In this document: positions 8,478-15,279 of the stretch, piece by piece
Layout of the letters: each line of letters begins with the position of its first letter
Position numbering within the stretch: position 1 is the stretch's first letter
Assembly: GCA_020848905.1 (NCBI GenBank)
Contig: JADLHG010000045.1
Coordinates: forward strand, 186,001 to 250,000
DNA from: Deltaproteobacteria bacterium
GTDB taxonomy: Bacteria; Myxococcota_A; Polyangia; GCA-2747355; JADLHG01
Reading direction: 5' to 3'
DNA length: 64,000 bases
The notes under the pieces: generated by a model
The model's database searches: none
What the model saw: only the letters and a program-made list of their open reading frames with translations
What the model was told of the DNA's origin: nothing
Position numbers and translations under genes: made by a program

Positions 8478-9527
8478 CTAGCCCCTACGCAGGAGCCGCC
8501 GCAGCCGCGTCCCCAGCCGCCGCGAGGCGACCTCGCCGACGAGGGACTCCGGGCGGGCTCGGGCGAGCCGGCGCCGGAAGGTTTCGAGGACGCGCCGCGC
8601 CTCGGGCCGGTCCCTTCGCGCCTCACCGATCGCCTGAGCGAGGGAGGCCTTGGCGCGGCCGAGGTCCTCACCCCAGGGACGCACGAGGAACAGGAAGGGC
8701 CCCGTGGACGAGGGGAGTTCGTCGAGCGGCGCGAGGCGGTCGGGGTGGGCGAGCGCCCCGGCGAGGTGCTCCTCGCTCTCGTCGAACGAGTCGATGCGGG
8801 CGAGGAGGCGCCAGGCGCAGGGGGCGAAGGTCGTGAGCAGGAGGTGCCAGGCGTAGAGGCCGCAGCACCAGAGCCGGGTGCTGAAGGGGAACGCCCGGAA
8901 CAGCTCGGGCCGGTGTTCGAGGCGCTCGCGGAGGTAGGCGGTGCGCTCGGTCCAGAAATTCGCCTGTCGCGCGTCGCTCGTCGCCTCCTCCTCCCCATCG
9001 CGCGCGAGGTCGGGCCAGAGCATGAGGAGCGCGGTCAGGGCCTCGAGCGCAAAGGTGGGCGTCGCACGCTCGGCGACGAGGCGCAGCCAGCGCTTCGCGT
9101 CTTGATGATTCAGCGCACGGAGCTGCTCGATGAGCTCGCTTGCCACGGGCTCGAGCCGTGCCCATTGTCGTCGGCGCTCGAAGTGACGCCCGAGCGCGTC
9201 GAAGCTGGCGAGCGCATCGCGGCCAGCCCGGAAGGCGAGCTCGAAGATTACGTCGCGGGCGAGCAGGTCCGAGGAGGTGTGGCGGGCCGCCCGGGTCATC
9301 GCGCGGACCCAGGCTGGCTCAGTGAAGGAGTCCAGCCAATTACCCGCCTGGAGCATCAGGAGTCGCTGATGCCGGGCGAAGGCCCTGCGGCGCGACCGCG
9401 CGTCCCTGGAAGGGTCCCCGACGATCGCCAGAAGCGCCGTCAAGCTGTGCAGGAGCTGCCGCCCGGCGGGCCCGTCGAGCGGCGGCGGGTCCTCCTCCAG
9501 CTCCGGGTGCGTGAAGAAGAGTTGCAT
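8478..9527 (-). CDS. Hypothetical helical protein
   Basis: A 349-aa protein I do not recognise. It is Arg/Leu/Ala rich and predicted to be largely helical, with no clear signal peptide. A Trp/Cys-rich stretch (FSTRLWCCGLYAWHLLLTTF, about residues 217-236) is hydrophobic enough to be a membrane helix or a buried core. The C-terminus is strongly basic (RRLGTRLRRLLRRG). The start at ATG 9527 is followed by MQLFFTHPELEED. The stop codon abuts an inverted-repeat element, so the natural end of the gene may have been reshaped by that element. The 19-bp dyad copy at 9575 lies about 45 bp upstream of the start. Confidence 0.7.
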   Translation of the reverse strand: MQLFFTHPELEEDPPPLDGPAGRQLLHSLTALLAIVGDPSRDARSRRRAFARHQRLLMLQAGNWLDSFTEPAWVRAMTRAARHTSSDLLARDVIFELAFRAGRDALASFDALGRHFERRRQWARLEPVASELIEQLRALNHQDAKRWLRLVAERATPTFALEALTALLMLWPDLARDGEEEATSDARQANFWTERTAYLRERLEHRPELFRAFPFSTRLWCCGLYAWHLLLTTFAPCAWRLLARIDSFDESEEHLAGALAHPDRLAPLDELPSSTGPFLFLVRPWGEDLGRAKASLAQAIGEARRDRPEARRVLETFRRRLARARPESLVGEVASRRLGTRLRRLLRRG

Positions 9528-9572
9528 CGAGCCTCCGGGCGCCAGCCGGGCGCCCCTTCAGGCTAGGGCGAC

Positions 9573-9595
9573 CCTGTGCAGAAGGCGTGCACAGG
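9573..9595. promoter_or_regulatory. 19-bp gapped palindrome, copy 2
   Basis: TGTGCA, spacer GAAGGCG, TGCACA, extended to an 8-bp stem by CC/GG. It lies in the 292-bp divergent region between the hypothetical gene starting at 9527 and the secreted protein starting at 9820. It has the same spacing as copies at 6243, 11326 and 11756. Apart from this dyad I see no other clear signal in the 9528-9819 region. Confidence 0.5.
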
Positions 9596-9819
9596 CCTCG
9601 CGCCAACCGAGCGAGAGCCGCGGCGGGGAGGCGGACGGGCCCCGGCGCCTCGTCTAGCCAACGATCGTGGGCGCAAGCGGCCACCGGTGCGGCCGGGCTT
9701 GGCGACTATCGCAAGCATTCCAACGGGCACGGCCAGCCGCGACTCGGCATGGGTTGTGCTTCAGAGGCCCGTGACGCCCTCGTCAGCCGGGGGCATTGCG
9801 TATCCAAGGAGCACGCCGC

Positions 9820-10329
9820 ATGCGCGCGCGGTCGTCGTATTTCGGGAGTGCCGTTCGCGGCCGCATCTCCCTCGGTCTGCTCGTGGCGCTCGTCTTTGCG
9901 GGCTCGGCCGCGTCGGCCGAGGAGTACTTTCGCCTCGACCTTGGCACCCTCGGCGCGTGGGAGTCCGGCTGTCACGTCGAGTACTGGAGCGCGGCCTCGG
10001 GGTTCATCCAGAGGGGCTATACCGGCAAGCTCGAGGTCGAGATCTCGAAGCCCGGGACCTTCTCCCACTACGACCATGTCCTCGGCTGGAGCGAGCGGCT
10101 GACCACCGACGGCGTGGCGCACGCGAGGGTGCCGACGCTCGAACGGACCGTGAAGGAGGCGACCCACGTGCGCTTCTCCATGTTCGGCGCGACGAGCCGC
10201 TGGTTCACGCCCCATGACTTCGCCTACGGCGTGCCGCCGGGGGCGCTCTTCACCTACTTCCACGGCCACGGCGTGACCGTGCACAACGACGGGCTGCCGG
10301 CCTCGTTCAAGTTCTATCGGCGGCGGTGA
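9820..10329 (+). CDS. Secreted hypothetical protein
   Basis: A 169-aa protein with a clear Sec signal (basic start, hydrophobic ISLGLLVALVFAGSA, likely cleavage after ASA). The mature part is about 135 residues, rich in aromatic residues and His, with a core such as HVRFSMFGATSRWFTPHDFA, suggesting a small beta-rich periplasmic or extracellular domain. I see no known catalytic motif. The ATG at 9820 was preferred to the upstream in-frame start at 9796 because AAGGA precedes it at proper spacing and it places the signal peptide at the N-terminus. The next gene, 190 bp downstream, also encodes an exported protein. Confidence 0.7.
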   Translation: MRARSSYFGSAVRGRISLGLLVALVFAGSAASAEEYFRLDLGTLGAWESGCHVEYWSAASGFIQRGYTGKLEVEISKPGTFSHYDHVLGWSERLTTDGVAHARVPTLERTVKEATHVRFSMFGATSRWFTPHDFAYGVPPGALFTYFHGHGVTVHNDGLPASFKFYRRR

Positions 10330-10471
10330 GCAGGCTCGCCTAGCACTTCCATCGCGTGCCCGCTCTGCCGCGGCCGGGCTGTCCGGATTTCGAAGCGCGA
10401 GCGAGCAGGCGGTCCGGTTCTCGTGCGACCGAGTCGCTGTCCCGTCTGGAAACTCCAGCTATTACTACCCT

Positions 10472-10481
10472 TTGTGCACAA
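10472..10481. promoter_or_regulatory. Short perfect palindrome TTGTGCACAA
   Basis: A 10-bp ungapped palindrome 38 bp upstream of the exported-protein gene at 10519. It shares the GTGCAC core of the gapped 19-bp dyads nearby but lacks their seven-base spacer, so it may be unrelated. Confidence 0.25.
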
Positions 10482-10518
10482 GCGGGCCTGGCCTCCTACT
10501 TGCTGCCTCGCGGACGCG

Positions 10519-11292
10519 ATGGCTCGTGTCTCCGCACGTCCTCCGCTCGCCGGTCTCGCGCTCATCCCCTCGGCGCTCGTCCTTTCGGCGCTCGCCCTCC
10601 TCGCGCCGCGCGCGCTCCATGCGGCGCCGTCGCGTCTGCGGAGCGCGGTCGAGCGCTTTGCCGACGAGCGCGGGCTCAGGCCCCGCGTCGTGCGGGTCGG
10701 GCCCGCCGCGCGGCTCGTCGACCGCCTCTTCGTCCCGCTGCCGCCGGCCGCCTACGACGCCTTCCTCGAGCACTTCTCGGCTCCGCGGGGCTACGTGAAC
10801 CTGCAGTACGACGGCGACACGCACGTCTCGATGGCCGTGGAGCCGGGGGATTGCTACTACTGGGGCCTGAACTTCAACGGCCGGCCCCCGGAGAATCACG
10901 ATCTGCGGCCGCAGTTTCAGCCGCGGCGACAGGGGTGCATCGTCTTTCCCGTGGACCTCGAGGGGCAGAGGCTCGCGCACCTCAAGGGCTGGCTCCGGGC
11001 TCGCGAGAACCCGGCGGCGAACCCCTACCGCTATCCGGGTGGGCCCGGGATCAACTGCATGACCTGGCTCGGCAACGCCGAGGTGGAGCCCGGGCTCCCC
11101 TTCTTTCATGCGCTCGGGCTGCGTCGCTCCCGCGACGGGCGAAACCTCAAGGCCAAGCTCCTCCACGCTGCGAACGAGGCCGTCCCCTGCGTAGGGGTCT
11201 TCGTGCCCGACCAGGCCACCTTCGACGCCATGTCCGTCGAGCAGCTCCTCGGTCCGCCCCCCGGCGGGGGCGTGGACGACGCCGCGCGCTGA
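10519..11292 (+). CDS. Secreted protein with His...Cys arrangement (possible permuted NlpC/P60-like fold)
   Basis: A 257-aa exported protein: signal region with a long hydrophobic core (LALIPSALVLSALALLAP) and likely cleavage near LHAA. The mature domain carries DGDTHVSMAVEPGDCYYWGL and, about 90 residues later, GPGINCMTWLGNAEVE. A His in a beta strand followed much later by an N-C-x-x-W-L motif is also seen in the exported protein at 30334, with similar spacing. This order (His before Cys) resembles circularly permuted papain-fold NlpC/P60 or LRAT-like proteins, but the similarity is only motif-level. The ATG at 10519 was chosen because it starts directly before the signal peptide. Enzymatic role unknown. 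Confidence 0.7.
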   Translation: MARVSARPPLAGLALIPSALVLSALALLAPRALHAAPSRLRSAVERFADERGLRPRVVRVGPAARLVDRLFVPLPPAAYDAFLEHFSAPRGYVNLQYDGDTHVSMAVEPGDCYYWGLNFNGRPPENHDLRPQFQPRRQGCIVFPVDLEGQRLAHLKGWLRARENPAANPYRYPGGPGINCMTWLGNAEVEPGLPFFHALGLRRSRDGRNLKAKLLHAANEAVPCVGVFVPDQATFDAMSVEQLLGPPPGGGVDDAAR

Positions 11293-11325
11293 CGAATGGG
11301 CGCAGCCCGGTCCTCCGACGTGTGG

Positions 11326-11344
11326 CGTGCAGTAAAGCTGCACA
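11326..11344. promoter_or_regulatory. 19-bp gapped palindrome, copy 3
   Basis: CGTGCA, spacer GTAAAGC, TGCACA: one mismatch from the full dyad. It lies 34 bp upstream of the ribbon-helix-helix gene start, a position suited to an operator overlapping the promoter. Ribbon-helix-helix proteins often bind such short dyads and repress themselves, which would fit this location. Confidence 0.5.
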
Positions 11345-11377
11345 CACCTCTGCCACGCTGAGCACCGAGGTGACGCG

Positions 11378-11623
11378 ATGGCGAAACGGGCCAAGCGCTG
11401 GCACCGGCTCACGGTGCGGCTCGACGGCAAGATGTACCGCGAGGTGAAGCGGTCGGCGAAGCACAACGAGCAGAGCGTGGCGGAATGGATCCGCGGAATC
11501 ATCCACGCCGAACTCTCCGAGGACGACGCGCACTACCATAGCCTCATCGAGAAACACCGCAACGACCCGGCGGTGCCGGTCGAGGAGGTCCTCGCGCGAT
11601 GGAAGAAGGAGGGGGTGATCTAG
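11378..11623 (+). CDS. Ribbon-helix-helix (Arc/CopG-like) DNA-binding protein
   Basis: An 81-aa protein with a basic beta-strand (RLTVRLDGKMYREVKRSAKH) followed by two helices with QSVAEWIRGIIHAEL, the layout of Arc/MetJ/CopG ribbon-helix-helix repressors and antitoxins. The acidic C-terminal half (EDDAHYHSLIEKHRND) could be the partner-binding tail of an antitoxin. It is followed 199 bp later by a PIN-like protein gene, so the two may form a toxin-antitoxin-like pair, although the gap is larger than usual and each gene has its own copy of the 19-bp dyad upstream. The DNA-binding call is likely; the antitoxin role is inference. Confidence 0.7.
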   Translation: MAKRAKRWHRLTVRLDGKMYREVKRSAKHNEQSVAEWIRGIIHAELSEDDAHYHSLIEKHRNDPAVPVEEVLARWKKEGVI

Positions 11624-11755
11624 GCGCCTCGCCACCCGGTCAGCTCGGTGACCTCCGGTGAGCGCCGTGCCACCCGAGCGGAAGGAGAGCGCGAGGGTCA
11701 CCCGCCGCTCGAAACCCCTCGCGCTCGATGGGCGCCACTTCGGCCTATGGGGGCG

Positions 11756-11774
11756 TGTGCAGCAAACGTGCACA
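11756..11774. promoter_or_regulatory. 19-bp gapped palindrome, copy 4
   Basis: TGTGCA, spacer GCAAACG, TGCACA, 48 bp upstream of the PIN-like gene start. All four copies share G at spacer position 1 and A at position 3 when read on the plus strand, so the element has a direction despite its symmetry. Confidence 0.5.
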
Positions 11775-11822
11775 GCCTCGATCCAAGCTCGAGTCGGAGC
11801 GGTGCGGCGGACGAATACGAGA

Positions 11823-12287
11823 ATGGGACGCGGAGAAGGCAGTGCCGACCCGGTGAGCCAAGCGGATAGTCCCTCGACCCCCTCGGCGCGGCGGCGCGTG
11901 ACCTCGCGGGGGTGCGTGGTCGTGGACCTCGGCCTCGACGGCGTCGCCGCGGCGCTCGAGCAGCGGAATATCCTCGTGATCCGAGCGAAGGCCCCCCTTG
12001 CCCTGGCGGACGGCGAGTGGCGCAGCGTGTTGCTCTCGGGCAGGCTGGTCGTCACGGCGAGCCCCGGAGATCTGGAGCACGACGCGTCGTCCTTCGACAT
12101 CGGCATCATCTCCCTGCGCCGGCTGGAGGAGATCGATCGCGATCCGAGCGTGAAGAACCGCACCGCCGCGCTAATCTCGCGGGCCATCATCGACCTCGGG
12201 CTCTGGTCGGTTCGTCACGGCTTTCTTCTCGAGCTCGACCCGAGCGGGGCGACGGAGCGGCACCTCTTCACGCCGCTCGTGGACTAG
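11823..12287 (+). CDS. PIN-like (DUF5615-type) putative toxin
   Basis: A 154-aa protein. After a 25-residue polar N-terminus the sequence reads CVVVDLGLDGVAAALEQRNI, then LVVTASPGDLEHDASSFDIG and an acidic helix RRLEEIDRDP. The pattern (acidic residue after the first strand, helix, second strand, VVTxSPxDL, third strand) resembles PIN-like DUF5615 proteins, RNase-type toxins whose active site is built from spaced Asp/Glu. The match is by pattern only and a catalytic acid set cannot be confirmed. The partner candidate is the ribbon-helix-helix gene upstream. The start ATG at 11823 lies after the dyad; an in-frame earlier start at 11658 would cross it and was rejected. An inverted-repeat element follows 27 bp downstream. 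Confidence 0.5.
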   Translation: MGRGEGSADPVSQADSPSTPSARRRVTSRGCVVVDLGLDGVAAALEQRNILVIRAKAPLALADGEWRSVLLSGRLVVTASPGDLEHDASSFDIGIISLRRLEEIDRDPSVKNRTAALISRAIIDLGLWSVRHGFLLELDPSGATERHLFTPLVD

Positions 12288-12313
12288 GGCAGAGACCGTG
12301 GCCCCCGGTGCCT

Positions 12314-12476
12314 AAGGCGGCCGGCCACAATTACCTGTGCATCCTCGCGGCCGATGCATCCCGGCTGGCTTCGTTGCTCCTCGGTTGCGTACCGACGGGT
12401 ATGCGCCCTTGTCGCGCCTCGCCGTCCGGGCGCCTCGACCACGATCCCTGCACACCTAATTGTGGCCGGCCGCCTT
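12314..12476. repeat. 160-bp terminal-inverted-repeat element, copy B
   Basis: Second copy of the element at 8318. Its terminal repeats are perfect for 20 bp (AAGGCGGCCGGCCACAATTA against its complement at the right end) and continue imperfectly to about 30 bp. The two copies differ at four positions. The TTA that ends the element region is the stop codon (TAA, minus strand) of the adjacent Cys-rich lipoprotein gene, so this copy supplies or overlaps that stop. As with copy A, it lies between convergent genes. Confidence 0.8.
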
Positions 12477-13368
12477 ACTTCCGCTTCACCCGGGTCGTGC
12501 AGTACATCGCGACGCCGGATCCCTGGCCAGACTGTTTCGCAGCGCAGTCGGCGTCGATGATGAAGATGAGGTTCGGGTCGGCGACATTCTGGTAGCCGGA
12601 TCCATCGTAGTCGCGGTACCACTGCAGCTGCACCGTCGCCGGGGGCTCGTTGCTCTTGACGAGCGGCCCCGAGCAGTTTCGGAAGGCCTTCACCACACTG
12701 GTCGCGTAGACGGTGATCTTGCCGTACGGGGGACCTCCGGGGGGCGCGTCAGAGGGCATCTCCTCGACGACGACGTTGCCGGACGACGTGGTGTTGCCGG
12801 TCACCAGGCAGCTCGTGGAGCTGCCCTGCGGATACCCGAGATACGAGAAGCCGCGGGCCCAGCTGCCGGTGCCGTCGGCGTTGAGAATCAGTCGTCCCCC
12901 ATTCCCATCCGTGGTCGCGGCCCACTCGCCCACGAGGTCGGGCGGAACGCTTCCAGGCGGTCCGCCTCCCACGAGCGGAGGAGGATCGACGGGCTTCAGC
13001 TTGCTGGAGTCCACGCAGTCCTTGAGCGACGCGGCGCACTTGTCCGTGACGCAGGGGCCGGTGGCGCACTTCTCCTTCTCGATACAAGAGGCCAGGGCGA
13101 TGACATTCGATCGCCCCACCGGGCTGCCCTTCTCGCCACACGCATCGGCGCATGCGCCCTCGGTGTCGGGGCAGTCGCCGAGGCATTTCACAATCTCCAG
13201 ACACGTGGTGCCGGAGCTTGCCTGCGACCCGTCGGTGGCGGCTCCACCATCAGAGCCCGTGGACGTCGCCTGGGATGCCGAGCAGCCCGGAGAGAGTCCA
13301 GCCGAGAGCGCCGCGACCGCGGCCAACGTGAGAAGCGTGGAGGCCGTGCGCGAAGTGGGTTTCGTCAT
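12475..13368 (-). CDS. Cys-rich exported lipoprotein of unknown function
   Basis: A 297-aa protein with a lipoprotein-type signal (LAAVAALSAGLSPGCSAS; lipid Cys about residue 29), a Ser/Gly/Asp linker (TGSDGGAATDGSQ), then a Cys-rich module of about 70 residues with ten Cys (KCLGDCPDTEGACADAC) and a C-terminal beta-rich domain (LVGEWAATTDGNGGRLILNA). The first module resembles the small Cys-rich repeats common in myxobacterial lipoproteins; the C-terminal part may be a lipocalin-like or calycin-like barrel, but I cannot name it. Monocistronic. The last codons lie against an inverted-repeat element whose end includes the stop codon. Confidence 0.75.
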   Translation of the reverse strand: MTKPTSRTASTLLTLAAVAALSAGLSPGCSASQATSTGSDGGAATDGSQASSGTTCLEIVKCLGDCPDTEGACADACGEKGSPVGRSNVIALASCIEKEKCATGPCVTDKCAASLKDCVDSSKLKPVDPPPLVGGGPPGSVPPDLVGEWAATTDGNGGRLILNADGTGSWARGFSYLGYPQGSSTSCLVTGNTTSSGNVVVEEMPSDAPPGGPPYGKITVYATSVVKAFRNCSGPLVKSNEPPATVQLQWYRDYDGSGYQNVADPNLIFIIDADCAAKQSGQGSGVAMYCTTRVKRK

Positions 13369-13441
13369 GGGTCAGTGGAGCACGCTATGCGGGGCGTAGC
13401 AAGGTCGCGCGCAGGCCGTGCGACCCGCCCGGGAGACCCCC

Positions 13442-14443
13442 CTACGCCCCCAGCCGCGCCACGACGGCCTCGGTGAACTCGGTCGTCCCCGCGCTGCCGC
13501 CGAGGTCCTTGGTACGCACGCCCTCGGCGAAGGTGCGCAAGAGCGCCGCGTGGATGCGGTCGGCCACGGCCACCTGCCCGATGTGCCGCAGCAGGAGCAC
13601 CGCGGACTGGAGGAGCGCCGTCGGGTTCGCCAGGTTGCGGCCCGCGATGTCGGGGGCCGAGCCGTGCACGGCCTCGAAGACGGCGCACTTCTCGCCGATG
13701 TTCGCGCCGGGGGCCACGCCGAGGCCCCCCACGAGCCCCGCGCAGAGGTCCGAGAGGATGTCGCCGTAGAGGTTCTCCATGACGACGACGTCGAAGGCCT
13801 TCGGGTTGATCACCAGCTTCATCGCCGCGGCGTCCACGATGCAGTCGTCGGCCTGGATCTCGGGATAGAGCTCGGCCACCTCGCGGAAGCACTTCAGGAA
13901 GAGCCCGTCGGCCAGCTTCATGATGTTGGCCTTGTGGACGGCGGTGACCTTCTTTCGCTTGTAGGCGCGCGCGTAGCCGAAGGCGAACTGGTTGATCCGC
14001 GTGCAGGCCTGGCGGGTCATGATCTTCAGCGACTCCACCACGCCCGGGATGACCTCGTGCTCGATCCCCGAGTAGAGCCCCTCGGTGTTCTCGCGCACGA
14101 TCACGAGGTCCACGTTCTCGTAGCGGCTCGGGATGTTCGGCAGCGAATGGGCCGGCCGGAGGTTCGCGTACAGGTCGAGCTGCTTGCGCAGGCGCACGTT
14201 CACCGAGGAGAAGCCCCCTCCGATGGGCGTCGAGACCGGCCCTTTCAGCGCGACGCCCGTCTCCCGCACGGCGTCCACCACTGTCTGGGGGAGCGGATCT
14301 CCGGCGGTGGCGAGGACCTCGGCCCCCGCGTGGTGCGTGGTCCAGTCGATGCGTGCGCCGGCCGCGTCCAGGATCCGGACTACCGCGTCCGCGATGGAGG
14401 GGCCGATGCCGTCGCCGGGGATGAGGATGACCTTGGTGCTCAT
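13442..14443 (-). CDS. NAD(P)-dependent isocitrate/isopropylmalate-type dehydrogenase (likely isocitrate)
   Basis: A 333-aa beta-decarboxylating dehydrogenase. Seen: N-terminal VILIPGDGIGPSIADAVV, the RENTEGLYSGIEH substrate-site motif (Glu/Asn after RE.TEG.Y), the KANIMKLADGLF catalytic Lys motif, the Asp cluster around DDCIVDAAAM, the NLYGDILSDLCAGLVGG metal-binding Asp motif and a C-terminal VHGSAPDIAGRNLANPTA. The length and the NTEGLYSG motif fit short NAD-type isocitrate dehydrogenases (or homoisocitrate enzymes) better than the ~360-aa LeuB. It would make 2-oxoglutarate from isocitrate in the TCA cycle, taking the acetyl-CoA from the box genes nearby. Divergent from queC with a 109-bp gap. 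Confidence 0.85.
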   Translation of the reverse strand: MSTKVILIPGDGIGPSIADAVVRILDAAGARIDWTTHHAGAEVLATAGDPLPQTVVDAVRETGVALKGPVSTPIGGGFSSVNVRLRKQLDLYANLRPAHSLPNIPSRYENVDLVIVRENTEGLYSGIEHEVIPGVVESLKIMTRQACTRINQFAFGYARAYKRKKVTAVHKANIMKLADGLFLKCFREVAELYPEIQADDCIVDAAAMKLVINPKAFDVVVMENLYGDILSDLCAGLVGGLGVAPGANIGEKCAVFEAVHGSAPDIAGRNLANPTALLQSAVLLLRHIGQVAVADRIHAALLRTFAEGVRTKDLGGSAGTTEFTEAVVARLGA

Positions 14444-14552
14444 GGAGGCTCCTGAGGTGCGACCCACGAGCGATTTTGGTTTGAAATAGCCCGCGGCTCT
14501 GGAAAAGTTCGTCGGAGAAGGCGAACCCCACCGTACTGGAGGGCGAAACGCG

Positions 14553-15242
14553 GTGTCAACGGAGGCTATCGTGCTCCTTTCGGGGGGCCTCGACTCGACG
14601 ACCTGCCTGGCGCTGGCGCAGGAGCAGGGCTTCGCCTGCTCGGCGCTGACCTTCCGGTACGGGCAGCGGCACACGGTAGAGCTCGAGGCGGCCGCGCGCG
14701 TGGCGAAGGCCTTCGGCGTCACGCGGCACCTCACCGTGGAGATCGACCTGCGTGCCATCGGCGGCTCGGCGCTCACCGCGGACCTGGAGGTGCCCAAGGG
14801 GCGCGACGTGGCGGAGATGGGGACGGGGATCCCGGTGACCTACGTTCCGGCGCGCAACACGATCTTCCTCTCGTTCGCGCTGGCCTGGGCCGAGGTGCTG
14901 GACGTACAGGACGTCTTCATCGGCGTGAACGCGCTCGACTACTCGGGCTACCCCGACTGTCGCCCCGGTTTCATCGCCGCCTTCGAGGCGCTCGCCGCCG
15001 AGGCCACGCGCTTCGGCACCGAGAAGGGCAAGCGCCTTCGCATTCACGCACCGCTCATGGAGCTCGACAAGGCGCAGATCATCCGTGCCGGACTCGCGCT
15101 CGGCGTGGACTACGGCCTGACCCACAGCTGCTATGACCCGGCGCCGGACGGGGGCGCGTGCGGTCGCTGCGACGCGTGCCTCCTCCGTCGGAAGGGATTT
15201 GCCGAGGCGGGGCTCGCCGATCCTGTGCGATACCTGCCATGA
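14553..15242 (+). CDS. queC: 7-cyano-7-deazaguanine synthase QueC
   Basis: A 229-aa enzyme converting 7-carboxy-7-deazaguanine and ammonia (with ATP) to preQ0 in queuosine precursor synthesis. Seen: the N-terminal PP-loop [44 protein letters not shown] and the C-terminal zinc site [22 protein letters not shown] (four Cys). Start is GTG at 14553. The gene stands alone here, not beside queD, queE or queF. No preQ1 riboswitch-like sequence was seen in the 109-bp gap before it. Family length and motifs are complete. Confidence 0.95.
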   Translation: MSTEAIVLLSGGLDSTTCLALAQEQGFACSALTFRYGQRHTVELEAAARVAKAFGVTRHLTVEIDLRAIGGSALTADLEVPKGRDVAEMGTGIPVTYVPARNTIFLSFALAWAEVLDVQDVFIGVNALDYSGYPDCRPGFIAAFEALAAEATRFGTEKGKRLRIHAPLMELDKAQIIRAGLALGVDYGLTHSCYDPAPDGGACGRCDACLLRRKGFAEAGLADPVRYLP

Positions 15243-15279
15243 TCTTCCGTCCCCGAACCTGCGTGGAGGCTGGCGCGAC

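Noticed and set aside
6242-11774. The 19-bp dyads as a known LexA box
   Set aside because: The sequence resembles some GTGCA-containing SOS boxes but spacing and symmetry differ from the LexA boxes I know for Myxococcota; left as an unassigned operator-like motif.
14444-14552. preQ1 riboswitch before queC
   Set aside because: The 109-bp divergent gap lacks the characteristic A-rich tail and hairpin-pseudoknot pattern.
1-15242. queC plus PLD/helicase proteins as a Dpd (7-deazapurine-in-DNA) system
   Set aside because: queC is over 11 kb away from the PLD-helicase operon, no DpdA-like transglycosylase or other dpd gene is present, and queC alone serves tRNA queuosine.
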